A stretch of 13,313 nt of DNA from Kiritimatiellia bacterium (GTDB lineage Bacteria; Verrucomicrobiota; Kiritimatiellia; RFP12; UBA1067). The position numbers were made by a program, and so were the translations under genes. The DNA is taken from NCBI GenBank assembly GCA_028701555.1, contig JAQVQN010000021.1, forward strand, positions 1 through 13,313. The letters run 5' to 3'. Below are positions 1 to 7,034 of this stretch, one piece after another. The stretch's first letter is position 1. The number at the start of each line of letters is the position of its first letter. The notes under the pieces were generated by a model. It was not told the origin of the DNA and ran no database searches. It saw only the letters and a list, made by a program, of their open reading frames with translations.

Positions 1-1215
1 GTGCCCGCCAGCATGGTCTACGTCTGGACGGGCATTACCGACGCCGCGAGCGTCAGGTATTACGGCGTGCCGGGGGTGGATGTGCCGCCTGACTGCGGGT
101 TCCAATACCGCGAGCCGCCGGAAGACGCCGCGTTCATGCGCGAGGACGAGTACGACCGTCTGATCGACGATCCGACCGCGTTCCTTTACGAAGTGTGGCT
201 GCCGCGCGCATCGCGCAAGATCGCGGCGGCCGGCGAGCCGGTGACCTTCCGGCACAACGTGGCGCTGGTTTCGGCGGCGATGGCGATGTCGCAATATTTT
301 CACGCCTTCGGTCCGCACTGTGCGCGGCTGCGCTCTGAGTGCGGCATGCCCGGTGCGATCGCCGGCATTTTAAAGGCACCCTTCGATATAATCGGCGACA
401 AGCTGCGCGGGTACATGGGGTTGACCATGGACATGTACACCCAGCCGGAGAAAGTGCTGAAGGCCTGCGAGGCCCTGATGCCGCATCTGCACTGGGTGGC
501 GGCAGCCACCGCCGACCCGGCCTCGCAGTTGCCGGTCGGCTAATGGATGCACCGCGGCTGCGTACCCTTCGTGCGGCCCGACCAGTTCGCCACGCACTAC
601 TGGCCCACAATCAAGCCGATCATCGAGGAACTTTGGCGCGGCGGCCATCAGACCATGTTCTACGCCGAGGGCAAGTGGGATGCGCATCTGGACGCATTCC
701 GCGAGCTGCCCGAACGCAGTATCGTGTTTCACATCGACCGCGGCGACCCGTTGCTGACGCACCGCAAGCTGCATGACAAGTTCGCCTTGAGCGGCGGGGT
801 CAACAACGTGACCTTGGCGATCGGTACGCCCGAGCATGTGCGGCAGGAGGTGCGCGCGCTGATCGAGACCATCGGCAGGGAGGGCGGCTATATCATGGAC
901 GCCAGCGCGATCATGCAGAACGACACCCGGCCGGAGAACATGCGGGCGCTGGTCGAGGCCACGCATGAGTTCGGCTGCTACGACGCGCCCGACGTGCTGC
1001 CCGAGCCGCTGTGCGTCAGTCCTGCGGCAACGGAAGCTCTCAAGGGGCTTCCTTCCGCGCGCGGCCTCCCGCCCGGTGTATGCGTGCCGTGGGCCGAGCG
1101 CAAGTCCGAACTCGGCGTTGAAATCCAAGGCAGCGCGGAGCTGGCCGAGCGCGTGTGGCAGGCGGCCGACGCCTCAGGCTGCATGTTCATCTGGCAGATG
1201 CTGCTATCGTTCTGA
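1..1215 (+). pseudogene. URO-D superfamily (corrinoid methyltransferase-like) gene with in-frame stop, 5' end outside window
   Basis: One reading frame runs from base 1 to the stop at 1213-1215, broken only by TAA at 541-543. The first part (180 codons) ends in LPVG. After the stop the same frame resumes at once with WMHRGCVPF and continues through FYAEGKWDAHLD, HIDRGD, SGGVNN and GGYIMDASAIMQ to FIWQMLLSF. These blocks resemble the uroporphyrinogen-decarboxylase-fold family that includes cobalamin-dependent methyltransferases (MtaA/MtbA/CmuA relatives), soluble proteins that move methyl groups to or from corrinoid proteins. The substrate cannot be named. About 403 codons are visible. The GTG at base 1 may not be the real start, because the N-terminal part of the barrel seems to be missing. 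From memory of the family, the residue at the stop is often Leu or Met before W-M-H-R-G-C, so TTA to TAA is the simplest lesion. Alternatives are a sequencing error, or a split gene reinitiating at ATG 547, which has no evident ribosome-binding site. Confidence 0.75.
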
Positions 1216-1232
1216 CGAGACGCTGTTATTTG

Positions 1233-1545
1233 TCAGCGGCGCGGAGAGCGTAGCGGCTGACGCCATTCCGGTGGGATGCGCTTGGGCAGAGCCCGCGCAG
1301 GACAGATGATGATAGGCTGCTTACCGCGAAGCAGGATGCGCAGGCACTCCTGCTCAACGGGCGAATGGAACCCGCTGATGATGCAGCGCCCGGCGTCGCG
1401 CCAGTTCGCCGCCTGGTCGTAGGCAGCGAGAATGGCGCTGCCCGGGGCAACGTGCAGAGCAGAAAATCGCGGTTTTGGGGATGGCAAGAAGGGAGATGTT
1501 GCCGAGGGCGGACAGCGTTGCGGGCGCGGTCAAATAATTCTTGGC
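1233..1545 (-). pseudogene. DprA-like small DNA-binding/processing protein, frameshifted and C-terminally truncated relic
   Basis: On the minus strand, TLSALGNISLLAIPKTAIFC followed by SARCPG reads in one frame. The match then moves to the next frame with SAILAAYDQAANW, CIISGFHSPVEQECL, RILLRGKQPIIICPAR and RIPPEWRQPL. From memory, this is the pattern of small DprA-like (Rossmann-fold, DNA-processing A-like) proteins: an LPKTAxFCS start, a GFHSPxExxCL block, and an RGxQPxxxCPAR block. The frame change falls in the run TGCCCCGGGCAGC at about 1438-1450 and fits one extra base. The usual C-terminus after the EWR block is absent; the frame stops at 1233-1235. About 105 codons remain of what is normally a longer protein. 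The upstream side joins the RhuM relic directly. The function of the intact family is poorly known; a link to DNA processing is inferred from fold only. Confidence 0.7.
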
Positions 1546-1773
1546 AACCACTGCGTCCGCGAGGTGCGGCCTCGTTCCCGTGAACGACAGCAGCCCCATG
1601 AACTCTCTTTCCGCATCGGCGCGGCTGTAGATCACTTCGGCGGCGGTCTGACCGTGGACCGCGGCCCATTGGCGGAACTGGGTGGCGACCTTAGAATTGA
1701 TGCGGTAGCCGAGGGAGATGATCATGTCGAGGTTGTAGAACGACATGTCATAGGTTTTGCCATAGTGAACTAC
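1546..1773 (-). pseudogene. RhuM family protein relic, N-terminal truncation and internal deletion
   Basis: The minus-strand frame reads VVHYGKTYDMSFYNLDMIIS, then LGYRINSKVATQFRQWA, then directly AVHGQTAAEVIYSRAD, MGLLSFTGTRP and VAKNYLTAP. Both halves are typical of RhuM (virulence RhuM family, DNA-binding-like proteins of unknown exact function, often on genomic islands). In intact members the QFRQWA block and the HGQTAAE block are separated by some tens of residues, which are missing here, so an in-frame internal deletion lies at about 1660-1666. The N-terminal helix-turn-helix-like part is also absent: upstream the sequence turns into a Fic fragment in another frame. The C-terminus after AKNYLT is replaced by the DprA-like fragment. 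About 76 codons remain. The ATG at 1744-1746 is in frame but is probably just an internal Met. Confidence 0.78.
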
Positions 1774-1925
1774 GGGACAGGTAATTCGGAGATGTTATTG
1801 ACGACGTCCGTCACCTGTCCGAGCGTGAGCCTGTTGCCCTCGATGGCGGTCGAGGCGTGGATGGACAGGATACGGTTCAGCTTGCGCAACCGGAGCACGT
1901 CGCCGGATTGCTCTTCGCTCAACAT
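1774..1925 (-). pseudogene. Fic family protein N-terminal fragment
   Basis: A minus-strand frame starting at ATG 1923-1925 gives LSEEQSGDVLRLRKLNRIL followed by SIHASTAIEGNRLTLGQVTD and VVN, then diverges and stops at 1770-1772. This is the recognisable N-terminal region of Fic proteins, where S/T-x-x-I/A-E-G-N carries the conserved (S/T)xxxE(G/N)-like inhibitory helix motif. The AMPylation core HPFxxGNGR is absent, so the fragment cannot be an active enzyme. Upstream, the same frame has a TGA eight codons before the ATG, so the 5' end is damaged or the gene was already truncated. Only about 50 codons survive. The junction with the RhuM fragment is at about 1774-1790 and involves a frame change. 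Identity as Fic is fairly secure from the HASTAIEGNRLTL block; everything else is decay. Confidence 0.68.
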
Positions 1926-1944
1926 ACTACCAAGAAGAAGCCCT

Positions 1945-1961
1945 CCGCGTCAGCCTCGCGG
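1945..1961. repeat. small inverted repeat, copy 1 (CCGCG...CGCGG)
   Basis: CCGCGTCAGCCTCGCGG has 5-bp perfect arms around a 7-nt loop. It is followed on the + strand by GGAATGACA, reminiscent of the TGTCATTCCCGCG-type dispersed palindromes seen in many bacterial intergenic regions. It lies just outside the Fic fragment. No poly-T tail follows on either strand, so it is not a convincing terminator. Confidence 0.45.
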
Positions 1962-1995
1962 GGAATGACAATCGGCGTTCCGCTAAAGCGCAGCC

Positions 1996-2015
1996 CCGCG
2001 TCACGTATATCGCGG
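1996..2015. repeat. small inverted repeat, copy 2 (CCGCG...CGCGG)
   Basis: The same 5-bp arms as copy 1 enclose a 10-nt loop, and the first eight bases (CCGCGTCA) are identical to copy 1. The loop differs (CGTATAT-rich). The short arms mean chance cannot be excluded, but the shared left arm with TCA 51 bp away suggests two members of one dispersed repeat. Confidence 0.35.
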
Positions 2016-2267
2016 CATAAAAATTTATGTTCAGTTTAAACTTCCGCCAATCGATTTAAGTGTATATGCCTGCCAGAGACAATACAAGGTCATCATGAAT
2101 ACATACCTTACCACCGCAGCGGGTTGAGCACCAGCAGCATTTCGATTTCACGGAGGTGCGCCCAGGGCTTCCAGCGGATCAAATGTTGATTCTTTCACTA
2201 TGCAATCAGTTTGCAAACAGCGAATAAAACCCCAAATGCTTGAAAGAAGGCCGAGGCAGGAATTGCG

Positions 2268-3419
2268 TCACGCGCTGAGGATGAGCTTTTTGAACTGGTG
2301 GAAGAGGTAGCGGGAATCGTGCGGGCCGGGCGCGGCTTCCGGATGGTACTGCACCGAGAAGATAGGCTCGTGCCGGTGGCGCATGCCTTCGACGGTGTTG
2401 TCGTTGAGGTTGATGTGCGTGACCTCGACCGCGCCCTTGTCCAAGGACTCCATGTCGACCATGAAGTTGTGGTTCTGCGAGGTGATCTCGACCGTGCCAG
2501 AGGCCAGCTCTTTGACTGGATGGTTGCAGCCGTGATGCCCGAACTTTAAACGCCGCGTGCGCCCGCCCAAGGCCCATCCTAAAAGTTGATGCCCTAAACA
2601 GATGCCCATCATCGGCACCTTGCCGACCAGAGCGCGGATGTTCTCGATCGCGTAGGATAACGCCGCCGGATCGGCGGGGCCGTTGGAAAGGAAAACCCCA
2701 GCCGGATTCATGGCCAGCACCTCTGCCGCAGGTGTGGCGGCAGGCACGACAGTCACGCGCATTCCTTGCTGGCGCAGACGCCGCAGGATGTTGAATTTGA
2801 CACCGAAATCATACGCCACTATCGGTATCTCGGCCTCGGGCAACGGTTCGTCCGAAATGCCCCAAGTGACGGACATGCGCTCTTCAGGATCAAATACGTA
2901 GCTCTCTTTCGTGGAGACCCGGCAGGCGTAGTCTTGGTTGTCCAGTCCCTCCCACTCGCGCGCGCACCGCACTCCCTCGGCGGCGCTGAGCGTACCGGTG
3001 GCACACAAAAACCCCTTCAAAGTGCCGGAGTTGCGCAAACGGATGGTGAGCGCGCGCGTGTCGATGCCGGCCAGCGCCGGCACACCCGCCACTTGCAGCG
3101 CGTCGGTCAGCGAGGCTTCGGAACGCCAGTTGCTGGGCGCGTTGTAGCGGTGTACGATCAGGCCTTCGGCGTGGATCAGGGACGACTCGTAATCCGCGGC
3201 ATTGAAACCGGTGTTGCCGATCTCCGGTGCGGTGAGCGTCACGATCTGGCCGGCGTAGGATGGATCGGTGACAATCTCCTGATAGCCCGGCGTGCCGGTG
3301 TTGAAGACCACCTCGCCGAGGCGGTCTACCGGTGCGCCGAACGACCAGGCCGGATATACCGTGCCGTCGGCCAGGGCCAGGAAGGCTTTTTTGTCACGCT
3401 GCTCTTTCCAGTTGTACAT
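2268..3419 (-). CDS. carA: carbamoyl-phosphate synthase, small (glutaminase) subunit
   Basis: This 383-residue subunit hydrolyses glutamine and passes ammonia to CarB, for carbamoyl phosphate used in pyrimidine and arginine synthesis; it is cytoplasmic. The N-terminal CarA-specific domain (about 5-145) contains GEVVFNTGTPGYQEIVTDPS and AGIDTRALT. The C-terminal class I glutamine amidotransferase domain (about 198-383) has the nucleophile elbow GICLGHQ with Cys274, and the triad partners His359 and Glu361 in QYHPEAAPGPHDS. All catalytic residues are present and the length is normal. The ATG start is preceded by TAGGA at 7-nt spacing, inside the 15-nt gap after carB, which implies translation from the carB transcript. 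The odd point is gene order: carA follows carB. PGYQE replaces the more usual TGYQE near residue 44, a mild family variation. Confidence 0.97.
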   Translation of the reverse strand: MYNWKEQRDKKAFLALADGTVYPAWSFGAPVDRLGEVVFNTGTPGYQEIVTDPSYAGQIVTLTAPEIGNTGFNAADYESSLIHAEGLIVHRYNAPSNWRSEASLTDALQVAGVPALAGIDTRALTIRLRNSGTLKGFLCATGTLSAAEGVRCAREWEGLDNQDYACRVSTKESYVFDPEERMSVTWGISDEPLPEAEIPIVAYDFGVKFNILRRLRQQGMRVTVVPAATPAAEVLAMNPAGVFLSNGPADPAALSYAIENIRALVGKVPMMGICLGHQLLGWALGGRTRRLKFGHHGCNHPVKELASGTVEITSQNHNFMVDMESLDKGAVEVTHINLNDNTVEGMRHRHEPIFSVQYHPEAAPGPHDSRYLFHQFKKLILSA

Positions 3420-3426
3420 AGATTTG

Positions 3427-3431
3427 TCCTA
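3427..3431 (-). promoter_or_regulatory. ribosome-binding site of carA
   Basis: TAGGA lies on the minus strand with seven nucleotides before the carA ATG and immediately after the carB stop codon. It supports the chosen carA start and co-transcription with carB. Confidence 0.75.
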
Positions 3432-3434
3432 AAA

Positions 3435-6400
3435 CTAACACACTTCCCCCGCCCTCTTCTTCTTACGGTTGTACTCCTGCAAGGATAGCACCTCGCAGCG
3501 TTTGAGGGTGCGGAGGCGCTTGATGCCTTCAACTGCGGCCTGCAAGCCGCGGACGGTGGTGGTGATGGGCAAGCCGCGGCGGATAGCTTCGGTGCGCATG
3601 GCCACCTCGTCCTTGGCGGGTTTCGCGCCCGTGGGCACATTGACTATCCACTGCACCTCGTTGTCGAGAATCAGGTCCAGCGCGTTGGGCCGTCCCTCGG
3701 AAATTCGGAATAGAGCCCGCGCGGGAAGGCCTGCTTCACGCAAAGCCGTGGCTGTGCCGCGAGTGGCATACAGCGTGTAGCCCAGCGCGGTCAGTTCCTT
3801 GGCCATCTCCACAGCTCCGGGTTTGTCATGGTCCGCCACGCTGATAAAAATACTGCCGGCCAGCGGCAGCGGGTTGCCCGCTGCGAGCTGACTCTTGACG
3901 TAAGCCATGCCGGGATCGGCATCAATGCCCATGACCTCGCCGGTGGAATGCATCTCGGGCGTGAGCATGGCATCGCATCCGGGAAAGCGGTTGAACGGCA
4001 GCACCGCTTCTTTGAAGGCGTAGTGACGGATGGCGACCTCGCGGGTGAAGCCAAGCTCCTTCAGACTTTTGCCAGCCATCACCAGCGCGGCCAGACGCGC
4101 CAACGGCACGCCGATGGCCTTGCTGACGTAAGGCACTGTGCGCGAGGCGCGCGGGTTCACCTCGAGGATGTAAACCACATCTCGCTGCACGGCGTACTGC
4201 ACGTTCATCAAGCCGATCACATTAAGCTCGCGGGCTAGCGCGTAGGTGTACTGTCGTATCTGCTCGCACACCGCCGGAGCAAGTCCGCGCGGCGGTATGA
4301 CGCAGGCGCTGTCGCCGGAGTGGATGCCTGCCTTTTCGACATGTTCCATGATCGCGCCCAGCACCTGTACCTTACCGTCGGAGATGCAGTCGACGTCAAC
4401 TTCAATGGCGTCTTCCAGAAACTTGTCGATCAGAACCGGGTGTCCTTCGGATGCGTCGAAAGCCTCCCGCACGAATGCGGCCAAGGACCCCTCGTCGTGC
4501 ACGATCGCCATGGCGCGGCCGCCCAGCACAAAGGAGGGCCTGACCAGCACCGGGTAACCGATGCGCCGCGCTACCGCGAGCGCACCTTCGTAATCCGTGG
4601 CCGTGCCGTTGTCCGGCTGGCGCACGCCGACCTTGTCGGCCAACTGTTTGAAAAATTCGCGGTCTTCGGCCTTTTCGATGCTTTCCGGTGAAGTGCCGAT
4701 GATGTGGACTCCATTGGCGGCCAGTGCTTTGGCCAGATTCAGCGGGGTCTGTCCGCCGAACTGCACGATCACGCCATCGCAACGCTCGCGCTGATAGATG
4801 GCGAGCACATCCTCGAGCGTGACCGGGTCGAAATAGAGTTTGTCGGAGGTGTCGTAATCGGTAGAGACCGTCTCGGGGTTGCTGTTGACCATGATGGTTT
4901 CGAAGCCCGCCGCGCGCAGGGCGTAGCAGGCATGCACGCAGCAATAGTCGAACTCGATGCCCTGGCCGATACGGTTGGGCCCGCCGCCCAGGATCATGAT
5001 CTTCTTGCGGCCGGAGGACGGCACTTCCGCCATATCCGTGAGGTCACCGCACTCCGACCAGGTTGAGTAAAAATACGGAGTGAAGGCCTTGAACTCGGCC
5101 GCACAGGTGTCGACGAGTCCATACACCGGCACGAGCGCCAGACGCTCGCGCGCGGCTCGCACCTCGGCTTCGGCAGCGCCGGTAAGGTGGGCGATCTGCC
5201 GGTCGGAATAGCCCGCCTCTTTGATCTGGCGGAACAACGGCAGGTCGGCGCACAACGCCGCGAGCGCACCTGCCTGCCTGATCTCTGCTTCAAAAGCTAC
5301 CAGTTCATGCAACTGCGTGAGAAACCAGGGGTCGATTCCGGTGATGCCGCGCAAACGTTCGACGTCCCAGCCGCGCGCAAAGGCCTCGTGGACGTGAAAG
5401 ATGCGCACCGGTCCGGCATGGCGCAGGGCGTTTTCCAGCGCCGCGTCGCTCAGCGTGCCGCTAACTTCCGAGTCTTTGCCGTCTGCGCCGAAACCGGCGC
5501 GGCCGATCTCGAGCGAGCGCAGCGCCTTCTGAATCGACTGCTGAAAGGTTTTGCCGATCGCCATGGTCTCGCCCACCGATTTCATGGCTGTGGTCAGCGC
5601 GGGGTTGGAGCCGGGAAATTTCTCAAAGGCGAAACGCGGCACCTTGGTGACCACGTAATCCAGCGCCGGTTCGAAACAGGCCGGGGTCTCGCGGGTGATG
5701 TCATTGCGCAGCTCGTCCAGCGTGTAGCCGACAGCCAGCTTGGCCGCGATGCGCGCAATGGGGAAGCCCGTGGCCTTGGAGGCCAGCGCCGAAGAGCGGC
5801 TGACACGCGGGTTCATCTCGATAACCACCAGGCGTCCGTTCGCCGGATTGACCGCGAACTGCACATTCGAGCCGCCGGTCTCGACGCCGATCACGCGCAT
5901 GACCGCGATCGAGGCGTCGCGCAACTGCTGGTACTCGCGGTCGGTGAGCGTCATGGCTGGCGCCACCGTGATGCTGTCGCCGGTATGGATGCCCATGGGG
6001 TCGAGGTTCTCGATGGAGCAGATGATCGAGATGTTGTCCTTGCGGTCGCGCATGACCTCCATCTCAAACTCTTTCCAGCCCAGCACCGACTCCTCGACTA
6101 GAATTTCACTGACCGGGCTGAGGCTGAGGCCGTTTGCGCAGATTTCACCGAACTGCACGGCATCGTAAGCGATGCCGCCTCCGCTGCCGCCCAGGGTGAA
6201 GGCCGGCCGGATGATGACCGGGAACTCGCCGATCTCGCGCTGGACGGCCCAAGCCTCGTCCAGGGTGTGAGCCGTGCCGCTCTTGGGTACGTCCAGCCCA
6301 ATTCGCAACATGGCCTCCTTGAAGAGCTGGCGATCCTCGGCGCGGCGGATGACCTCTGCGTTGGCCCCGATCATCTCGACCTGGTACCGCTCCAGTATGC

Positions 6401-6716
6401 CTTGGTCTGACAACTGGATGGCCAGATTCAACGCGGTTTGTCCTCCAAGCGTCGGCAGTAGCGCGTCCGGACGCTCGCGGCGGATGATCTCTTCAAGGAT
6501 CTCGACGGTCAGAGGCTCGATATAGGTTCGGTCGGCGAATTCGGGGTCCGTCATTATCGTGGCTGGGTTGCTGTTGACCAGCACCACCTCGTACCCCTCC
6601 TCGCGCAGGGCTTTGCAAGCCTGCGCCCCGGAATAATCGAACTCGCAGGCCTGGCCGATCACAATCGGCCCGGCACCGACAATCATGATCTTCGAAATGT
6701 CGTTTCTTTTGGGCAT
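3435..6716 (-). CDS. carB: carbamoyl-phosphate synthase, large (synthetase) subunit
   Basis: This 1093-residue subunit makes carbamoyl phosphate from bicarbonate, ammonia delivered by CarA, and two ATP. The two homologous halves are clear. The N-terminal half (about 1-400) opens with KIMIVGAGPIVIGQACEFDY and has an ATP-grasp lid with FTLGGSGGGIA, and NPRVSRSSALASKATG, which forms the carboxyphosphate site. An oligomerisation region follows (about 400-560). The second half begins near 570 with KIMILGGGPNRIGQGIEFDY and contains FVLGGRAMA and NPRASRTVPYVSKAIG. An MGS-like allosteric domain (about 950-1093) starts at SIFISVADHDKPGA and ends in a basic tail. Nothing is missing and the length is slightly above the E. 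coli protein. It is the first gene of the carBA operon and faces a TATAAT box 27 nt upstream. GGAG lies 12 nt before the ATG, a long spacing. Confidence 0.98.
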   Translation of the reverse strand: MPKRNDISKIMIVGAGPIVIGQACEFDYSGAQACKALREEGYEVVLVNSNPATIMTDPEFADRTYIEPLTVEILEEIIRRERPDALLPTLGGQTALNLAIQLSDQGILERYQVEMIGANAEVIRRAEDRQLFKEAMLRIGLDVPKSGTAHTLDEAWAVQREIGEFPVIIRPAFTLGGSGGGIAYDAVQFGEICANGLSLSPVSEILVEESVLGWKEFEMEVMRDRKDNISIICSIENLDPMGIHTGDSITVAPAMTLTDREYQQLRDASIAVMRVIGVETGGSNVQFAVNPANGRLVVIEMNPRVSRSSALASKATGFPIARIAAKLAVGYTLDELRNDITRETPACFEPALDYVVTKVPRFAFEKFPGSNPALTTAMKSVGETMAIGKTFQQSIQKALRSLEIGRAGFGADGKDSEVSGTLSDAALENALRHAGPVRIFHVHEAFARGWDVERLRGITGIDPWFLTQLHELVAFEAEIRQAGALAALCADLPLFRQIKEAGYSDRQIAHLTGAAEAEVRAARERLALVPVYGLVDTCAAEFKAFTPYFYSTWSECGDLTDMAEVPSSGRKKIMILGGGPNRIGQGIEFDYCCVHACYALRAAGFETIMVNSNPETVSTDYDTSDKLYFDPVTLEDVLAIYQRERCDGVIVQFGGQTPLNLAKALAANGVHIIGTSPESIEKAEDREFFKQLADKVGVRQPDNGTATDYEGALAVARRIGYPVLVRPSFVLGGRAMAIVHDEGSLAAFVREAFDASEGHPVLIDKFLEDAIEVDVDCISDGKVQVLGAIMEHVEKAGIHSGDSACVIPPRGLAPAVCEQIRQYTYALARELNVIGLMNVQYAVQRDVVYILEVNPRASRTVPYVSKAIGVPLARLAALVMAGKSLKELGFTREVAIRHYAFKEAVLPFNRFPGCDAMLTPEMHSTGEVMGIDADPGMAYVKSQLAAGNPLPLAGSIFISVADHDKPGAVEMAKELTALGYTLYATRGTATALREAGLPARALFRISEGRPNALDLILDNEVQWIVNVPTGAKPAKDEVAMRTEAIRRGLPITTTVRGLQAAVEGIKRLRTLKRCEVLSLQEYNRKKKRAGEVC

Positions 6717-6728
6717 TTTTCGGGTTTT

Positions 6729-6732
6729 CTCC
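6729..6732 (-). promoter_or_regulatory. probable ribosome-binding site of carB
   Basis: GGAG lies 12 nt upstream of the carB ATG on the minus strand. The spacing is longer than optimal, but no better candidate exists, and the conserved KIMIVGAGP block eight residues into the protein fixes the start closely. Confidence 0.45.
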
Positions 6733-6742
6733 AGAACCTAGT

Positions 6743-6748
6743 ATTATA
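6743..6748 (-). promoter_or_regulatory. sigma-70-like -10 box of carB
   Basis: A perfect TATAAT lies on the minus strand. It would start transcription near 6736, giving a leader of about 20 nt that still includes the GGAG. The -35 position (about 6765-6771) reads TGGCAC/GGCACA, a poor match to TTGACA, so the promoter would be weak or activator-dependent. That poor -35 overlaps a sigma-54-like element. Confidence 0.5.
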
Positions 6749-6755
6749 GCTATTT

Positions 6756-6771
6756 AGCAGTTGATGTGCCA
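6756..6771 (-). promoter_or_regulatory. candidate sigma-54 (-24/-12) promoter facing carB
   Basis: The minus strand reads TGGCAC-ATCAA-CTGCT. Against the consensus TGGCAC-N5-TTGCW it has one mismatch, and the invariant GG and GC are exactly 10 nt apart. The predicted start is near 6745. It is a sequence match only, and it overlaps the sigma-70-like promoter. No enhancer-binding site or rpoN gene is visible in the window. Confidence 0.3.
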
Positions 6772-6817
6772 GAGCCGAGCGTGTCACATATTTGTTGAGG
6801 CGGAAAGCCAAATATAT

Positions 6818-6827
6818 GCTAGCAAAA
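6818..6827. repeat. direct repeat GCTAGCAAAA, copy 1
   Basis: An exact 10-nt match to 6956-6965, 138 bp away. Both copies contain the palindrome GCTAGC and are preceded by GCCA plus an AT-rich 7- to 9-nt spacer. The position in a divergent promoter region suggests a possible regulator site. Confidence 0.4.
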
Positions 6828-6955
6828 CACGGCCGGCTCACACTACCGCCTGCCGGCGTGCCCGATCTTAACACTGCCACAGGCCACATTAATGTTGTCC
6901 ATAACGTTTTTGTGCAACAAGCAGTTACAAAATTGTGCCCATGCCATATTTGCAG

Positions 6956-6965
6956 GCTAGCAAAA
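6956..6965. repeat. direct repeat GCTAGCAAAA, copy 2
   Basis: The second exact copy lies closer to purF. The preceding GCCA is nine nucleotides away, against seven in copy 1. Confidence 0.4.
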
Positions 6966-7034
6966 GAGATTAACGCTGTGAGGTTTTTAGGAGTAATCGG
7001 CGTTGTTCAGTGATACACGCACGCTTTTCCCCGT

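Larger units (their letters stand above)
1926..2267. other. non-genic stretch between relics and the 3' end of carA
   Basis: I see no intact gene here. The stretch holds the two CCGCG/CGCGG inverted repeats, an AT-rich segment at about 2018-2100, and a perfect 10-bp palindrome GTTTGCAAAC at 2209-2218. On the minus strand a 28-codon open stretch (2111-2194, stop 2108-2110) reads as a protein-like peptide containing HLIRWKPWAHLREIEMLL. It may be the tail of a further lost gene, but I do not recognise the family. I see no convincing rho-independent terminator for the carBA transcript, which enters this region from the right. Confidence 0.5.

Noticed and set aside
541..543. Recoded stop (pyrrolysine or selenocysteine) in the methyltransferase
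   Set aside because: The codon is TAA, not TAG or TGA, and no downstream recoding structure could be identified by eye.
1432..1968. 178-codon + strand open frame over the relic region
   Set aside because: The protein-like matches (Fic, RhuM, DprA-like) are all on the minus strand; the + frame is their shadow.
2209..2218. GTTTGCAAAC palindrome as a carA terminator
   Set aside because: The arms are only five bases with no loop, and no T-tract follows in the direction of transcription.
6902..6916. PurR-type operator (ATAACGTTTTTGTGC) upstream of purF
   Set aside because: It shares only the central AACGTT with the ACGCAAACGTTTTCGT-type box and is too weak to call.
6792..7013. 73-codon + strand open frame in the carB-purF intergenic region, with a CPCHIC motif
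   Set aside because: TTG start, no ribosome-binding site, no recognised family and AT-rich codons unlike the neighbours. It is more likely regulatory DNA that happens to be open.
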